NCBI GenBank assembly: GCA_051878315.1
Contig: JBJEJW010000013.1
Span: forward strand, 1-64,000
Length of the DNA: 64,000 nt
DNA from: W0P28-013 sp051878315
GTDB taxonomy: Bacteria > Bacteroidota > Bacteroidia > Bacteroidales > Paludibacteraceae
Reading direction: 5' to 3'
Part shown: positions 25,120 to 35,885 of the stretch, piece by piece
Position numbering within the stretch: the stretch's first letter is position 1
How the letters are laid out: the number at the start of each line of letters is the position of its first letter
Notes under the pieces: generated by a model
What the model was told of the DNA's origin: nothing
The model's database searches: none
What the model saw: only the letters and a program-made list of their open reading frames with translations
Program-made: the position numbers and the translations under genes

Positions 25120-27906
25120 TTAATAAACTATCACTTTTTGTCCGCCACCGATGTAAACGCCTTTCTGCAAACCTTCGACAGCATTCACACCGCTATGCAA
25201 CTCGAGATGCCGTACCAACATGCCGGTGGCCGTGTACAGGTTCATTTCGAGGTCTTCGGGCGTATCGATGTAGAGGATGCCATTGTGAACATAAATGAGC
25301 ATATTAGCAGTAGGCAACTCTATATTTTCGATAACCGTCGAACTACCGGCATAGTGCGGTTCCGGATCGGGCAATGCGCCTGTGCAAGGATCTTCTTCCG
25401 GATAGTCGGGCGTTGGATCCGGTTCAGGTTCGGGTTCGGGATCCGGTTCAGGTTGCGGTACGTCGGCACAGAGAGTGGTAACCTGACTATTGTAGGCAAT
25501 GCTGTTATAATCATGTCCGACCCACAAGCCTCGCTCCTTATATGTGAGGTCAGCCGACTTATTAGAATCTCCTCCAGGATTCCAAATAATCATCCAACCG
25601 CTTGTATCTGCAGTCGCGTCGTCGGGTATCACAAATTTATATACGCCTCCGCCCAATGCAGTAGCCTTGGTACCCGGCCAACCGTTGGTGATGTTGTTGT
25701 TACTATTGTTCTTATCCCAAATATAAGCGTACGCGCTACTGCCAAAGGAGGTGGCATCGGCTTGGAAGAATACGCAGCGCTCGTCGGCAGTCTCGAGACA
25801 AGGCGTAGCGGGCGTTTCCGAAGATCCACCACCTGTGCTACCACCATCGCCGAAGCGTGGGTCGAGGGCTTCCTCTTTGCCGTCCCACTTCGGATCAGCG
25901 ATATTGGCTGTACTGCTACCGTAAAGGTAGTTGCCATCGGTACCTATTTTACCTGGAGCCGGAGTTTTAGCCGTACTGAGCACATACACACGCATATTGC
26001 CTTTGCCCGAGCATGTAGCCGTGAGCGAACCATTTGTAACGGTTTTAACATCGCCGGTTACGCAATCGATGTATGTACCATTCTCGATGCCGCTGAAAGT
26101 GGCGTTACCCGAAATGGTAACCAACGCATACGAATCGGTGGTGGCATCGGTATAGCGGCGTTTGAAAGCGAACGAACCGCTGCAACCATCGGTGCTGTAC
26201 TGACCTTTGCGCAAAGCAGGTACCGACAGACGTATTTTTGCCAAGCGGCGAATGTGGCGCGCCAACGGATGTTGAAGCGTTTGTGCCATATTACCACACG
26301 CCTCGTTGTATTCGCCAAAATCGCTGGTTTCGACATAACCGCTCAAGTAGCCGCCATAATAGGCACGACCGGTTTCTTGTAGCGCGATATTCGGGCCTTT
26401 GTCTATATCTTTTCCTTTCTTGAACTCAATTTCCGATCCGTAGTAGATGCACGGAATGCCGCGGAAGGTGAACATCAGCGAGAGGTTCTCTGCCCACGTC
26501 GATTGGTCTTTGGCAAAACGCTGGCTTTCGGGCGCACCGTCCGGTGCGTAGTCGTGGCTATCGACATAGACCACGTTCCAAGTGGCATCGTTGTAGTATT
26601 TATCGCCACTGCGCACTTGGTAAGCCGAAGTAGCACTCTCGAAGTTCCAGTGCATCGGGAAGTCGATAACGCTGAAACCGGAGTATTGGCTGTAGTCGGG
26701 CGTATGGTAGGCATTGCCTTTCAGGAATGCGTTATCCGAAGTGCGGGTGTCGCTATGTTCGCCCAAATAGTCCGCAGCCTGTTGGTCCACAGAGGTAACA
26801 TTGGTATGCGTACCCTTGCTGCCTTCGGCAACAAACTGCCCATCCCACGAGTGCGGGTCGGTGTCCCACGCATAAGTTTTAGTTTCTGTCCAAGTATAAA
26901 AATAGGGCGAGAGGTTGTCGTGGTTGCGATAGGTTACGTTGCGGTCGCGTGCGCACACCTCGCCGTACATGAAGAAGTCGCCGCCGTTGCGTTTGTCTTT
27001 GTACTGTTCGGCCAATGCTTTGAACTGCGGAATGAAATTATTGTTGAACGTAAGACGCGAAATGTGTCCGCTGGTATCAATACGGAAACCATCCACACCC
27101 ATTTTAATGAACTCGCCATAGCACTTGAGCAGGTAGTCCACTACGTATTGGTTCTCGGTATTAAGATCGACACAATCGCCGGCTATTTGCGCCCACCAAC
27201 GGGTGTCGTCGTCCCAATTGAAGGAACCGAAGTGGTGCCAATAATTGTTCACATCGTGGTTCACGCCATCGGTGTTCTTCATCTCCGCCAAGCGGGCAGC
27301 ATACTGCGAGCCGTCGGCCAAGGACAAATAGTTATCAGGCAGGCGACCGCCGTCTTTCTTCGTGTAGGGCACCATGCACTCGTTGATGTTCGATTGGTCG
27401 GCATTCCAATCGCGAGTAAAGAGTTTACACAAGTTCTCCTCGCCAAAATTGCCCGTGTGGTTCAACACGATGTCGAGAATGATTTTCATGCCGCGTGCGT
27501 GCGCCGCATCAATAAGATCCTGAAACTGAACATCTTCGCTTTCGTAGCGTTTGTCCACCTCGGAAAAGTTCAAGGCGTGATAACCGTGGTAATCATAGCC
27601 GGAACCGTTAGTAACGATAGGCGTAATCCACACGGCCGTAAAGCCAAGCGCCTTAATGTAATCGAGTTTTTCGATTAAACCTTTGAAATCGCCGCGCCAA
27701 GCGGGATCGCCCACATTGTAATTTTGAGCATCCCAACATTGTGTATCGTTCGAAGGGTCGCCGTTGTAGAAACGGGTGGTCATCACAAAATAGATTTGCT
27801 CGTCGCGAAAATCGGTGCGACTAATGTACGGGATAGCGGCACTCATGCCCTGCACAAAAAGCAGTGAACAGAAAGCCGCCATAATGCCTGTTTTGAAAAG
27901 TTTCAT
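25120..27906 (-). CDS. Secreted GH13 alpha-amylase with starch-binding module
   Basis: A 928-aa secreted alpha-amylase. A signal peptide is at 1-24. The GH13 barrel has its conserved regions: DIVLNHTGN; GVDGFRIDTSGH with nucleophile Asp about 277; FMYGEV with acid/base Glu about 316; and VDSHDY with transition-state Asp about 452. A beta-sandwich follows, then a starch-binding-like module (about 725-835: AYIWDKNNSNN.TNGWPG..., CBM26-like), a Pro-Glu/Asp linker (PEPDPEPEPEPDP) and a T9SS-like tail (LYTATGMLVRHLEL..GVYIGGGQKVIVY). It hydrolyses alpha-1,4-glucans such as starch, probably at the cell surface. ATG 27906 starts the signal peptide. Confidence 0.9.
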   Translation of the reverse strand: MKLFKTGIMAAFCSLLFVQGMSAAIPYISRTDFRDEQIYFVMTTRFYNGDPSNDTQCWDAQNYNVGDPAWRGDFKGLIEKLDYIKALGFTAVWITPIVTNGSGYDYHGYHALNFSEVDKRYESEDVQFQDLIDAAHARGMKIILDIVLNHTGNFGEENLCKLFTRDWNADQSNINECMVPYTKKDGGRLPDNYLSLADGSQYAARLAEMKNTDGVNHDVNNYWHHFGSFNWDDDTRWWAQIAGDCVDLNTENQYVVDYLLKCYGEFIKMGVDGFRIDTSGHISRLTFNNNFIPQFKALAEQYKDKRNGGDFFMYGEVCARDRNVTYRNHDNLSPYFYTWTETKTYAWDTDPHSWDGQFVAEGSKGTHTNVTSVDQQAADYLGEHSDTRTSDNAFLKGNAYHTPDYSQYSGFSVIDFPMHWNFESATSAYQVRSGDKYYNDATWNVVYVDSHDYAPDGAPESQRFAKDQSTWAENLSLMFTFRGIPCIYYGSEIEFKKGKDIDKGPNIALQETGRAYYGGYLSGYVETSDFGEYNEACGNMAQTLQHPLARHIRRLAKIRLSVPALRKGQYSTDGCSGSFAFKRRYTDATTDSYALVTISGNATFSGIENGTYIDCVTGDVKTVTNGSLTATCSGKGNMRVYVLSTAKTPAPGKIGTDGNYLYGSSTANIADPKWDGKEEALDPRFGDGGSTGGGSSETPATPCLETADERCVFFQADATSFGSSAYAYIWDKNNSNNNITNGWPGTKATALGGGVYKFVIPDDATADTSGWMIIWNPGGDSNKSADLTYKERGLWVGHDYNSIAYNSQVTTLCADVPQPEPDPEPEPEPDPTPDYPEEDPCTGALPDPEPHYAGSSTVIENIELPTANMLIYVHNGILYIDTPEDLEMNLYTATGMLVRHLELHSGVNAVEGLQKGVYIGGGQKVIVY

Positions 27907-27942
27907 AATGATTCGATATTTTTTAAGGTTAATACATTTCAA

Positions 27943-29754
27943 TTACGGCATCACGACAATTTTGTGGCCTTCGATAATATAAACACCGGTAGTCAAGCCG
28001 CCGATTGCGGTAACACCGGCTGTCAAATGCACACGTGCCACCATTTGCCCGCCGATGGTGTACAAATAGGTATCGCACGCACGTTCCGACTGAATATATA
28101 GGGTATTGCCCAGCACAACCATCTGCAAAGGTTCGATTGCTACTTGGTTCAAGGCTGTAGGAGCCGTGTTGGCTACATCGTACCAGCGCGTCCAATCCCA
28201 TAATTTCACTTCGCCCGATTTCAGACTCAAACCGTTACCCGACGGATATTGTTCTTTGCCGTCATCTTCCGACAAATTGTTATTAAAAATCACATTGGCA
28301 CTACTCCACCCGCTCGGCAACGTGCTATAATAATAGTTATCGTGTATGTGCGTCATAGCCACTCCCGGCCATTTAGCATTCTCTTTCGAACCGCTATACA
28401 TATAACAATAAGCTTCTGCCCAAGTGTCCGGTTTGACGATGATGGCTGTGCCTTTCGCCAATTCGAAGCCGGCGCCTTTGGTATAAACGTAGTCGGTCGA
28501 AGTATTATCTGTGCCGTTGGTTGCAGTTACGGTTAATGTTACCGCCGAGCCAACCGGCACCGACTCGCCAATAGTGACAGAGGCGGCATCGGCAAAATCG
28601 ACGGGCGTGCCACCATCAACGGCATACGAGCCGGCAGTTGCATTTTTCAAACGTAACGCAATGGTCAGTGCATCGGCATGGTAGGTGTAGCCGTCGGGCA
28701 CACTGACAAACGCTTCGGGCGCAGGAGCCGGCGCACTACCCGCACGGCGGCAACCGATGTCGGCCAATTGGCAACGGATGGTGTCGGAGTCGTCCTTCTC
28801 GTGCGACGTCGATGCATCCGAGCCATAGGTGCCATACACGTTGTCCAACATACTCGGGTCGTGCGGTAGGCAATCGATGCCCGACTCACCACGAGTAGCG
28901 ATCATCATCACACCAATACCCGTTGTAGTAAGATCTGCTTTGGTAATGTTGAGCGCAGACAACGGAATTTGCATTTCGTAGAACGAATCGTATTTCGTTT
29001 GATGATTGCGTCGCACCTTACCCTGACAAGCGGCCGCATCCAACACATCAAGCCACGTAGAACCGCCATTATACACATCGTCGGGCGACTGCGGCTGATA
29101 GAGATGTAACAGACTGTTGCCCAAAAACTTATGGCTCATCTTGTAGGAGATGCCGAGGGTTGAGTAGAGTTTGCAGGCATCGCCATAGTTTGTGTTGCCC
29201 TGCGCATCGGCAGCAGTGAACATCGCAGGGCTGCCCAGCCCTGGCTTTCCACTCATCATAAAAAGGTGGTCCACGGGTGTTTCATATACCACATTTACTC
29301 CCCACAGCATGCCGCCGTCTGTCAGTCTGCCGGTCATAGTCTTGGCGGGGTCCACGCTGATAGCAATAGCCAACGGCACATCGCCCACATAGCCGTCGTC
29401 GGAGATAGGACCATTGCCGTCCTGCTCCCACCATGTGTCGAAGGTGTTAACCATCTGCCACGCAAGGTAGAGATTTGCATCGTCCCATGCGGCATAGAGA
29501 GCATAGCAATCAAGCACGCAGTTTTCGTGCTGCCCTTTGAAGGAGTTGCACATATCGTTGGCGCTGCCTTGCGCGATGCACATGGCTTGTGTCCAATCGG
29601 AAGGGTCGCCATCGACGGTGATGGTTTTCTCTTGACCAAACTGATTGTTGGGGTTGGTGGCATAGACGCCACGATTTTCGACCACGCCGGTAGCACCCAC
29701 GGCCAACCATGGCAACAACGCCACTGCGCATGCGATTATTTTTGCTTTAGTCAT
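27943..29754 (-). CDS. Secreted starch-binding-module protein, T9SS-like tail
   Basis: A 603-aa secreted protein. The signal peptide starts at ATG 29754 (MTKAKIIACAVALLPWLAVG). Residues about 20-340 form a region with DGDPSDWTQAMCIAQG and ALYAAWDDANLYLAWQMVNT, like carbohydrate-binding domains of the CBM9/DOMON type. At about 465-540 is a starch-binding module (AYCYMYSGSKENAKWPGVAMT..YYYSTLPSGWSSANVIFNNN, CBM26-like). The end is a sorting tail (CDTYLYTIGGQMVARVHL...GVYIIEGHKIVVMP) close to the amylase's. It has no visible catalytic motif. It probably binds glycan next to the amylase, 36 bp upstream of that gene. Confidence 0.7.
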   Translation of the reverse strand: MTKAKIIACAVALLPWLAVGATGVVENRGVYATNPNNQFGQEKTITVDGDPSDWTQAMCIAQGSANDMCNSFKGQHENCVLDCYALYAAWDDANLYLAWQMVNTFDTWWEQDGNGPISDDGYVGDVPLAIAISVDPAKTMTGRLTDGGMLWGVNVVYETPVDHLFMMSGKPGLGSPAMFTAADAQGNTNYGDACKLYSTLGISYKMSHKFLGNSLLHLYQPQSPDDVYNGGSTWLDVLDAAACQGKVRRNHQTKYDSFYEMQIPLSALNITKADLTTTGIGVMMIATRGESGIDCLPHDPSMLDNVYGTYGSDASTSHEKDDSDTIRCQLADIGCRRAGSAPAPAPEAFVSVPDGYTYHADALTIALRLKNATAGSYAVDGGTPVDFADAASVTIGESVPVGSAVTLTVTATNGTDNTSTDYVYTKGAGFELAKGTAIIVKPDTWAEAYCYMYSGSKENAKWPGVAMTHIHDNYYYSTLPSGWSSANVIFNNNLSEDDGKEQYPSGNGLSLKSGEVKLWDWTRWYDVANTAPTALNQVAIEPLQMVVLGNTLYIQSERACDTYLYTIGGQMVARVHLTAGVTAIGGLTTGVYIIEGHKIVVMP

Positions 29755-29777
29755 AACTCTGTATTTAGTTGTTAGGT

Positions 29778-32700
29778 TTATCGTATCACAATTTTTTCGA
29801 CAGCGTTGCCAATCTGCAACAGATAGGTGCCGGCGGCCATAGCCGGTATTTCGAGGTTGCCATCGGCAAGGCGTGTCCATACCAAACGACCTACGGTGTC
29901 GAACAGGCGCACCATGGTGCCCGCATCCACTCCTTCGACTTTGACTACGCCGTTATCGACATAAACCACATACGATGCGGTGGCATCGGTCATTTGTGTG
30001 GTAACGGACGACGATTTGACAATCAGTTCGAAACGGTCGTCCAACGTACCTGCTTCGGCTTCGAACGTATAACCGGCGAGACTTAAATCGGTATAAGTGC
30101 CCAAACCGCGGTCGTACAACACCACATTCAGGCCATCGGTGCCATCGGGCAATGCCAGCGTATAGACGCCACCGGCCGCCAATGTTACACCAATCGATAC
30201 ACCTTTTTGCGCATCGGCCATCGGCAACACGTTGGCTGCCAATGTAATACGGTTTTCGCCCGCCAACGAATAGACATTGGCACCGGACGAGAATTGTTTG
30301 GTCAGGTCGTAGTTCAAATCGAATGCGTTGGTTACGTTCGTCTCTTGCGTGCGGATATAGGTATGATCAACTTGTTGAGCAGCAGCATTTTGTAGCACCA
30401 GACGCAAGGTGTGGCGGTCGGCCTCTTCGTCGGGCGTGGCGGCGCGCATCATGCGTTGCGACGGCACCACTTCGCCGGTAACCGATTTCTCCTGCCAAGA
30501 GATAGTGCCGCCAAACTGTACCATATAGGCCTGCATGCTGCGGAACGTGGTATCGGAGCAGGCTGCCACATAGTACGAATATTTCTCCGGCTGATAGACG
30601 TACATGAAACCAACCGTCAAACCATGGGCTGCATCCTCTATCTGTTGAGCGATCATCGGGTTGCCAAACTTATCAATATTGGCATAGGCCGGCACACCGA
30701 TAATATTCCAGTTGGAGTCGTAAATGTAGCGGTCGCAACGCTCGATGGTGCACTTGTATTCCGGTATAGTAACCGCTTCCAACTGACCGCTGATGTCCAT
30801 CGGTTCGGTATTGGCCGACGGGAAATAGATACTCACCTCGGTGTTGCCGTGCGTAAATTGTTGCGCCAAAATCTGTTCCCAATCGATATACAGTACATAG
30901 CCCATACCTTTTTTCAAAATCACATCGCTGGGATCCCAGTAGTAGCGCCAATAGGTCGGCGAATCGGCCCAACAGCCTTTTTCGGCACGTTCGGCGCCAT
31001 CGTAGTATTGAATGACATAATCTTTGCTGTAAACACCGCAACCGAACACCTCCGACAGACGCACATCGAACGGGAACGACAACCAATAGAATTTCTTCTC
31101 GCGGGCATCAATGGTGTCGGTACTCAAATAATCTTTGGTCAAGGTCAGCACGCAATAGACGTTTTTCACCTCGCCTACAGCACGGTCGGTAGGATTAAAA
31201 GTCAACTGACGCGCATCGCCCTGATTTTGGCGAATAATCATCATATCGGTTTCGATAGACACACTATCAGTGATTTCGCCTTCGGGCAACCAAGCGCAAA
31301 TCAAGTGATTGGTTTTGAAGTCGTAAATCACGCGAATGTTGTATGTTTTGCCTTCCAATCCTTTAATCAGTTGGAACGAATATTCCGTTGACGAACCTTT
31401 GAAGTATTGAGTATAACCGGCATAAGGCGCTTCGATTTTGATGAATGCGTTCGGGTCGGATTTGATGTCGAGGCGATAAACCCAGTTTTGCTGGTCGGAG
31501 AATTTGAGGCTCGTCTGTTGATTGCCGTTCAGATCGTAGATACCTTCTTGACTCAACAAGAAGAGGTTGTCGCCGGCACCGGCCAAATAGGCGCGGTCGG
31601 TGCTGTTGTCGTAACTATTCCACATGAAACGGATATTGGCGCTATTCAACAATTGACCTGTAGCGTCCACATAGTTGTGTTCGGCTTCGTAGGCGTTTTG
31701 CACCAACGTGTCGGTGAGGCAGTAACTATAATCGTTGGCCACGACAAAATTCAGGTTGGTACCACTAGTCGTCCAGTGGCAGCAATAGTGGTCGAAGGTT
31801 TCGTGCTGACGCGCATAATCCGAATACCAGAAACGGTTTTGCAGATTGCCCTGTGCCGAAGCAAAATCCCAACCGGCTTTCGACGCATCGGAACGAATGA
31901 AGTAGTTGCCCGTGTAAAGGTGAATTTTCTCGACAGGCACGGTTGCATTACCATCAGCTTGCTCAATTACAAAATTGTAAACGCCGTTATCGGTTATCGT
32001 AGCCGTAGTTTTTACGTCGATTTCCTGCTTGGTTACCCACTCCATGCCGGTGCCGGCCTCGTTGGTTACAAATTGCTGCAACCACACTTCGCAAGTGTTC
32101 GGGTTGGCCGATTCGGTACCCTCCGCGCTTTTCACGTTCGGGCGCACATGCAGACTGACCGTATCGCATCCTGCGTCGTGTACAGAGATAGTATGCGACG
32201 GATGGAACTTCTCCATAGTGCTACCGTCCTTCTCCACATATACAAGGCGATATTCGGTCGTCGGATAGATGACATCAATCTCTACCTTACCATTTGCCAA
32301 GTTGAGTTGGAACGTATAGACACCGGTGATGGTCGGTTGAATCACCACTTCATTGCCGCCCGATTCGTGCACATAGAGTTCGAAGTGATGGTTATCCGAC
32401 GTGCATGTAGTCGGGTCGGTTATTTTGAAATAGTACGATTTGTCGTTCTTCACGAGGAAACTATATTTGGTACCTGCCACCAAATTGAGTGTTACCGTCG
32501 AAATATAGTCGCCCGCTTTGGCGGCAGTGAAACGATAAAAATCCATATTTTCACCGTCATTCGTGCGCAAGCCCAAATCGTAGCCCGGATCGGTATCGTT
32601 GAACTTCATCCATACGCCCTTGCCGTAGTAATTTACTTCATTCGTAACACTTGCACTTTGCCCTTTTTCTGCAATGAACACCGGCATATCCTTATGGAAA

Positions 32701-35700
32701 TCGCCACGATAGATGGCATCGCATTGCCAAAAATACTCATAACCACTCTGATTGGAACTATTCAATGCAAAATAAATATTTTGGTCGCTGGATGACTGCA
32801 GGTTATAGTAGAAAACGCTATCATTCAGTTTGTTCATCTGGCCGTATTCGGCGTATTTCGGGGTCTTTGTTTCTCCATTCTTGTCATTTGCCTTGACACC
32901 CTTATCGTTATCCCACGCCGTAGTAGTACCAAATATATATGCCCATGCTTCTCCCCAACTGATAGGTGCATTCGGTTTGAAATAGATGGCATAGACTTTG
33001 CCGAACTTCACATAAACGGTATTGTTGGCTTCGGAGATGGCTTGGGTGTAGGTGGTGCTTGTGCCGGCAGCCTCAATCTTGACGGTGCCCGCCTCGTCGC
33101 TGTACCAACCCTCGACAGCATAACCCGTTTCGGGCGTAGCAGTGAAGGTGGCCACATTGACCGACGACCCCGAAGTAATAGTGCTACTGCCTGATTTGGC
33201 CGTAATCGTACCGCCTATGTTATCCACCACACCGAATGTAACCGGATAGGGATCGGAAACCACCGGCAACGTATAGGAAGCGCACACATAATAGTTGTTC
33301 GTCGTGTTGATAGGCGTATTCGGGAAGTAAAGAATGACAAACCAAGTTGTTGTAACCTCATCTACAACAGTGGCATTGTGCCATTCGGTATCGTTACCTA
33401 ATTTGATGTTCGAACCATTGAAACCATTGTTTAGATTCTCGCCGCCATAGTAAACGGTCGAACTATTATTGTTGTTTTCCTCAAGCACTTTGAACTTCGC
33501 CACATCGTCGGCAGTGAGTTCAATATAGGCATAAACACCCGATTTATCAATAGTTAACTGGTCACCTTTGTTTTCTCCCCAACCGGTTTTGTCGCTCATG
33601 TAATAATACTCTTTATCTTTCGGTTGAATGGTTTTGGCTGTAACCACATATCCGTTACTCGGATTGATGGACGTGTTCGGATAATAGAGATAAATGATGC
33701 ACGCACTCGGTGCCGATGCCGGCATTTGGATATTATGGTACGTGTCGCCGGCACTCTTAATCTCAATATCGCCCTTGTACGACTCGTCCATGCCGCACTC
33801 GGCATCGAACAGCGTCGTGTCGCACCCGACGAGGTACTGCGCCGCATCGTTGTTTAGGTTGGCGTTGTATATCTTAAAGTTTTTTTCGGCCTGATTATCA
33901 GACAATTTGATATAAGCATATTCGGCTGTTGAGGTCATTGCCCGACCGTTGCCATCGCCCCAGCCGGTAATCTCGCCCATGAAATAGTAGGTAACGGCAG
34001 AGGCGTTCTGCGTCCACTTGGCGTAAAGGTCTAAATCAGCCGTTACGGGCGTGTCGAAGTTGTAGGCATTGGTACAACTACTTTCGGTGTACCAACCACC
34101 GAACGTGTAGCCTTCGGCCGTAGGCGGCGTGGGGACAGAAGCCGTTTGGCCTGATTCTACATCTTGTGGATCAGGACGTGAACCATGTCCATTGGCATGG
34201 AATGTAACGGTGTAGGTCTTTTTCTTGAAATTGGCCGTTACCTCGCCATCGGAAGTGGCAGTGATGGTAGTGGAAGCGGCAGAGGCATCGGTTATCGTTA
34301 CATTGCCCGATGTTACCGTCCACGAATCAAATGCATAGCCGGTATCTGCTGTGGCAGTAATGGCAACCGCCGTGCTGCCCACTTGCTGCGCCCCGCTTGG
34401 TTCTACGCTACCGCCCTCGCCTGCGGAAATGGTTACGGTGTAGGTGGTGGGGGCATCTACTGCATACCAAAACTTCTTATTGCTCCAATCAAGGTACAAT
34501 ACAACATTGTCTCCTTCTGTACAATCAGCGGTTGTAAATATGAAGTTATTAGAACCAGATTGGATAGTCCTCTTGTCGGCTTCTAAAGCGGGCTTAACGT
34601 TAGATTCCGTTGCACCATATTCCGTACTGCCCTCTTTGAAGTGGAAGTAATAATTCGTATTACTGATGGTTGCCGCCAACTCACTTACTGAACAATACGT
34701 ATTCAGTTTGTAGTATCCTGTGGCTTCTTCATACTCAAACTTGATGTTGGTGGAACTTGTGTTCCAACTATTATCATCGGCACTACCTGTATATTTCCAT
34801 TCGCTTCCACCTTTAGATGTACGCACTTTGAAACGCCCCTGTACATATATATTTAATGCCGTAGCGGCTGCTGTTACGGTGATATCTTTTGACACGGAAA
34901 CGGTTTCTGCGCAGTAGGTGGTGCCATCGCCGGTATAGGAGGCGGTGATGGTGGTTGTGCCGGCGGCCACATACGTAATCTTACCGTTGGCATCCACGGT
35001 AGCCACACTCGTATTGCTCGAACTCCATGTAACGGTCGGTGCCAATTCGTTGGTGGTAACACCTGCCGTCATGCTCCCGCCGACCGTACCATCCGCCGGC
35101 GCCGTACTCCACGCAATAGGCGGCGTGGTGCAGGAAGAAACTGGAATTACTTGTACACAAACATTAGTACCATCATACGTTATGGTAACTGTACTCAATG
35201 CAGTTGTGGCAAATTTGATGTTGCCATCACTAGATGATAAGGTTACATTGGAGCAATCATTATAACTTTCACTATGTCCAATCGCATTATCCCAAGAGCC
35301 TTTTTTACAAATTTTGAATTGTAGATTACTATGTACTCCTACATTTGTGTATGTTTTTGACCAAACGCCATCTGTATAGTCCATTTGGTTCTCATCTGCA
35401 CCATTACTCCAACTTTTGCCATTTACCCAATCGCTGTAGTCACTACCATTACCGGCAACAACATATTGTTGAATAACTACTTCATAGGTTGACCAAGTGC
35501 CGCCACCTTTATCCCAAGTGCCATCTGTAATTGTGTAGCAGTTGTTTGTGCCGGCGTCAGCCAAAGTCAAGTCTGCTGTTTGATTCCACTTGGTGCCATC
35601 ATTCCAATTGTTTTCAGTTGTGGCAGGATTCAAACGGACAAAAATTACTTTGGGATACGCATCATCAATGGTTGCCTTGTAAAGATTGGTTTCTCCGTCC

Positions 35701-35885
35701 ACGGCCACCATATCTACCCATGTGGTTCCATTATCAAAGCAATAAACAGCAAAACGAGCATTAGATTGTAGCCAGTTGGAATTAGGAACTAGATATAAAT
35801 CTCTTGTCCCTCCCCACGCGGTATGGCTTACTCCCAACAGAAGCAGGAGTGTGCAGAAGATAGATTTTTGTATAGTGTGTTTCAT
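29778..35885 (-). CDS. Giant modular surface protein with glycan-binding repeats
   Basis: A 2035-aa secreted protein. A signal peptide spans about 1-25. In order: a CBM-like region (YLVPNSNWLQSNARFAVYCF), a bacterial Ig-like domain (about 265-340: STAPADGTVGGSMTAG...GKITYVAAGTTTITA), InlB/Listeria-Bacteroides-type repeats (FHANGHGSRPDPQDVE, GYTFGGWYTESSCTNAYNFDTP), and at least two related modules (YYFMGEITGWGDGNGRAMT; YYYMSDKTGWGENKGDQLT) resembling starch-binding domains. The long C-terminal part ends in a T9SS-like tail (VRLFDTVGRLVWTRLADGNLEIPAMAAGTYLL). No catalytic motif was seen. Likely a surface glycan-capture or adhesion protein. Confidence 0.7.
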   Translation of the reverse strand: MKHTIQKSIFCTLLLLLGVSHTAWGGTRDLYLVPNSNWLQSNARFAVYCFDNGTTWVDMVAVDGETNLYKATIDDAYPKVIFVRLNPATTENNWNDGTKWNQTADLTLADAGTNNCYTITDGTWDKGGGTWSTYEVVIQQYVVAGNGSDYSDWVNGKSWSNGADENQMDYTDGVWSKTYTNVGVHSNLQFKICKKGSWDNAIGHSESYNDCSNVTLSSSDGNIKFATTALSTVTITYDGTNVCVQVIPVSSCTTPPIAWSTAPADGTVGGSMTAGVTTNELAPTVTWSSSNTSVATVDANGKITYVAAGTTTITASYTGDGTTYCAETVSVSKDITVTAAATALNIYVQGRFKVRTSKGGSEWKYTGSADDNSWNTSSTNIKFEYEEATGYYKLNTYCSVSELAATISNTNYYFHFKEGSTEYGATESNVKPALEADKRTIQSGSNNFIFTTADCTEGDNVVLYLDWSNKKFWYAVDAPTTYTVTISAGEGGSVEPSGAQQVGSTAVAITATADTGYAFDSWTVTSGNVTITDASAASTTITATSDGEVTANFKKKTYTVTFHANGHGSRPDPQDVESGQTASVPTPPTAEGYTFGGWYTESSCTNAYNFDTPVTADLDLYAKWTQNASAVTYYFMGEITGWGDGNGRAMTSTAEYAYIKLSDNQAEKNFKIYNANLNNDAAQYLVGCDTTLFDAECGMDESYKGDIEIKSAGDTYHNIQMPASAPSACIIYLYYPNTSINPSNGYVVTAKTIQPKDKEYYYMSDKTGWGENKGDQLTIDKSGVYAYIELTADDVAKFKVLEENNNNSSTVYYGGENLNNGFNGSNIKLGNDTEWHNATVVDEVTTTWFVILYFPNTPINTTNNYYVCASYTLPVVSDPYPVTFGVVDNIGGTITAKSGSSTITSGSSVNVATFTATPETGYAVEGWYSDEAGTVKIEAAGTSTTYTQAISEANNTVYVKFGKVYAIYFKPNAPISWGEAWAYIFGTTTAWDNDKGVKANDKNGETKTPKYAEYGQMNKLNDSVFYYNLQSSSDQNIYFALNSSNQSGYEYFWQCDAIYRGDFHKDMPVFIAEKGQSASVTNEVNYYGKGVWMKFNDTDPGYDLGLRTNDGENMDFYRFTAAKAGDYISTVTLNLVAGTKYSFLVKNDKSYYFKITDPTTCTSDNHHFELYVHESGGNEVVIQPTITGVYTFQLNLANGKVEIDVIYPTTEYRLVYVEKDGSTMEKFHPSHTISVHDAGCDTVSLHVRPNVKSAEGTESANPNTCEVWLQQFVTNEAGTGMEWVTKQEIDVKTTATITDNGVYNFVIEQADGNATVPVEKIHLYTGNYFIRSDASKAGWDFASAQGNLQNRFWYSDYARQHETFDHYCCHWTTSGTNLNFVVANDYSYCLTDTLVQNAYEAEHNYVDATGQLLNSANIRFMWNSYDNSTDRAYLAGAGDNLFLLSQEGIYDLNGNQQTSLKFSDQQNWVYRLDIKSDPNAFIKIEAPYAGYTQYFKGSSTEYSFQLIKGLEGKTYNIRVIYDFKTNHLICAWLPEGEITDSVSIETDMMIIRQNQGDARQLTFNPTDRAVGEVKNVYCVLTLTKDYLSTDTIDAREKKFYWLSFPFDVRLSEVFGCGVYSKDYVIQYYDGAERAEKGCWADSPTYWRYYWDPSDVILKKGMGYVLYIDWEQILAQQFTHGNTEVSIYFPSANTEPMDISGQLEAVTIPEYKCTIERCDRYIYDSNWNIIGVPAYANIDKFGNPMIAQQIEDAAHGLTVGFMYVYQPEKYSYYVAACSDTTFRSMQAYMVQFGGTISWQEKSVTGEVVPSQRMMRAATPDEEADRHTLRLVLQNAAAQQVDHTYIRTQETNVTNAFDLNYDLTKQFSSGANVYSLAGENRITLAANVLPMADAQKGVSIGVTLAAGGVYTLALPDGTDGLNVVLYDRGLGTYTDLSLAGYTFEAEAGTLDDRFELIVKSSSVTTQMTDATASYVVYVDNGVVKVEGVDAGTMVRLFDTVGRLVWTRLADGNLEIPAMAAGTYLLQIGNAVEKIVIR

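Noticed and set aside
31407..32795. 462-codon plus-strand ORF inside the giant surface protein
   Set aside because: Antisense to a well-supported minus-strand frame with Ig-like and T9SS features; its own sequence has no recognisable domain.
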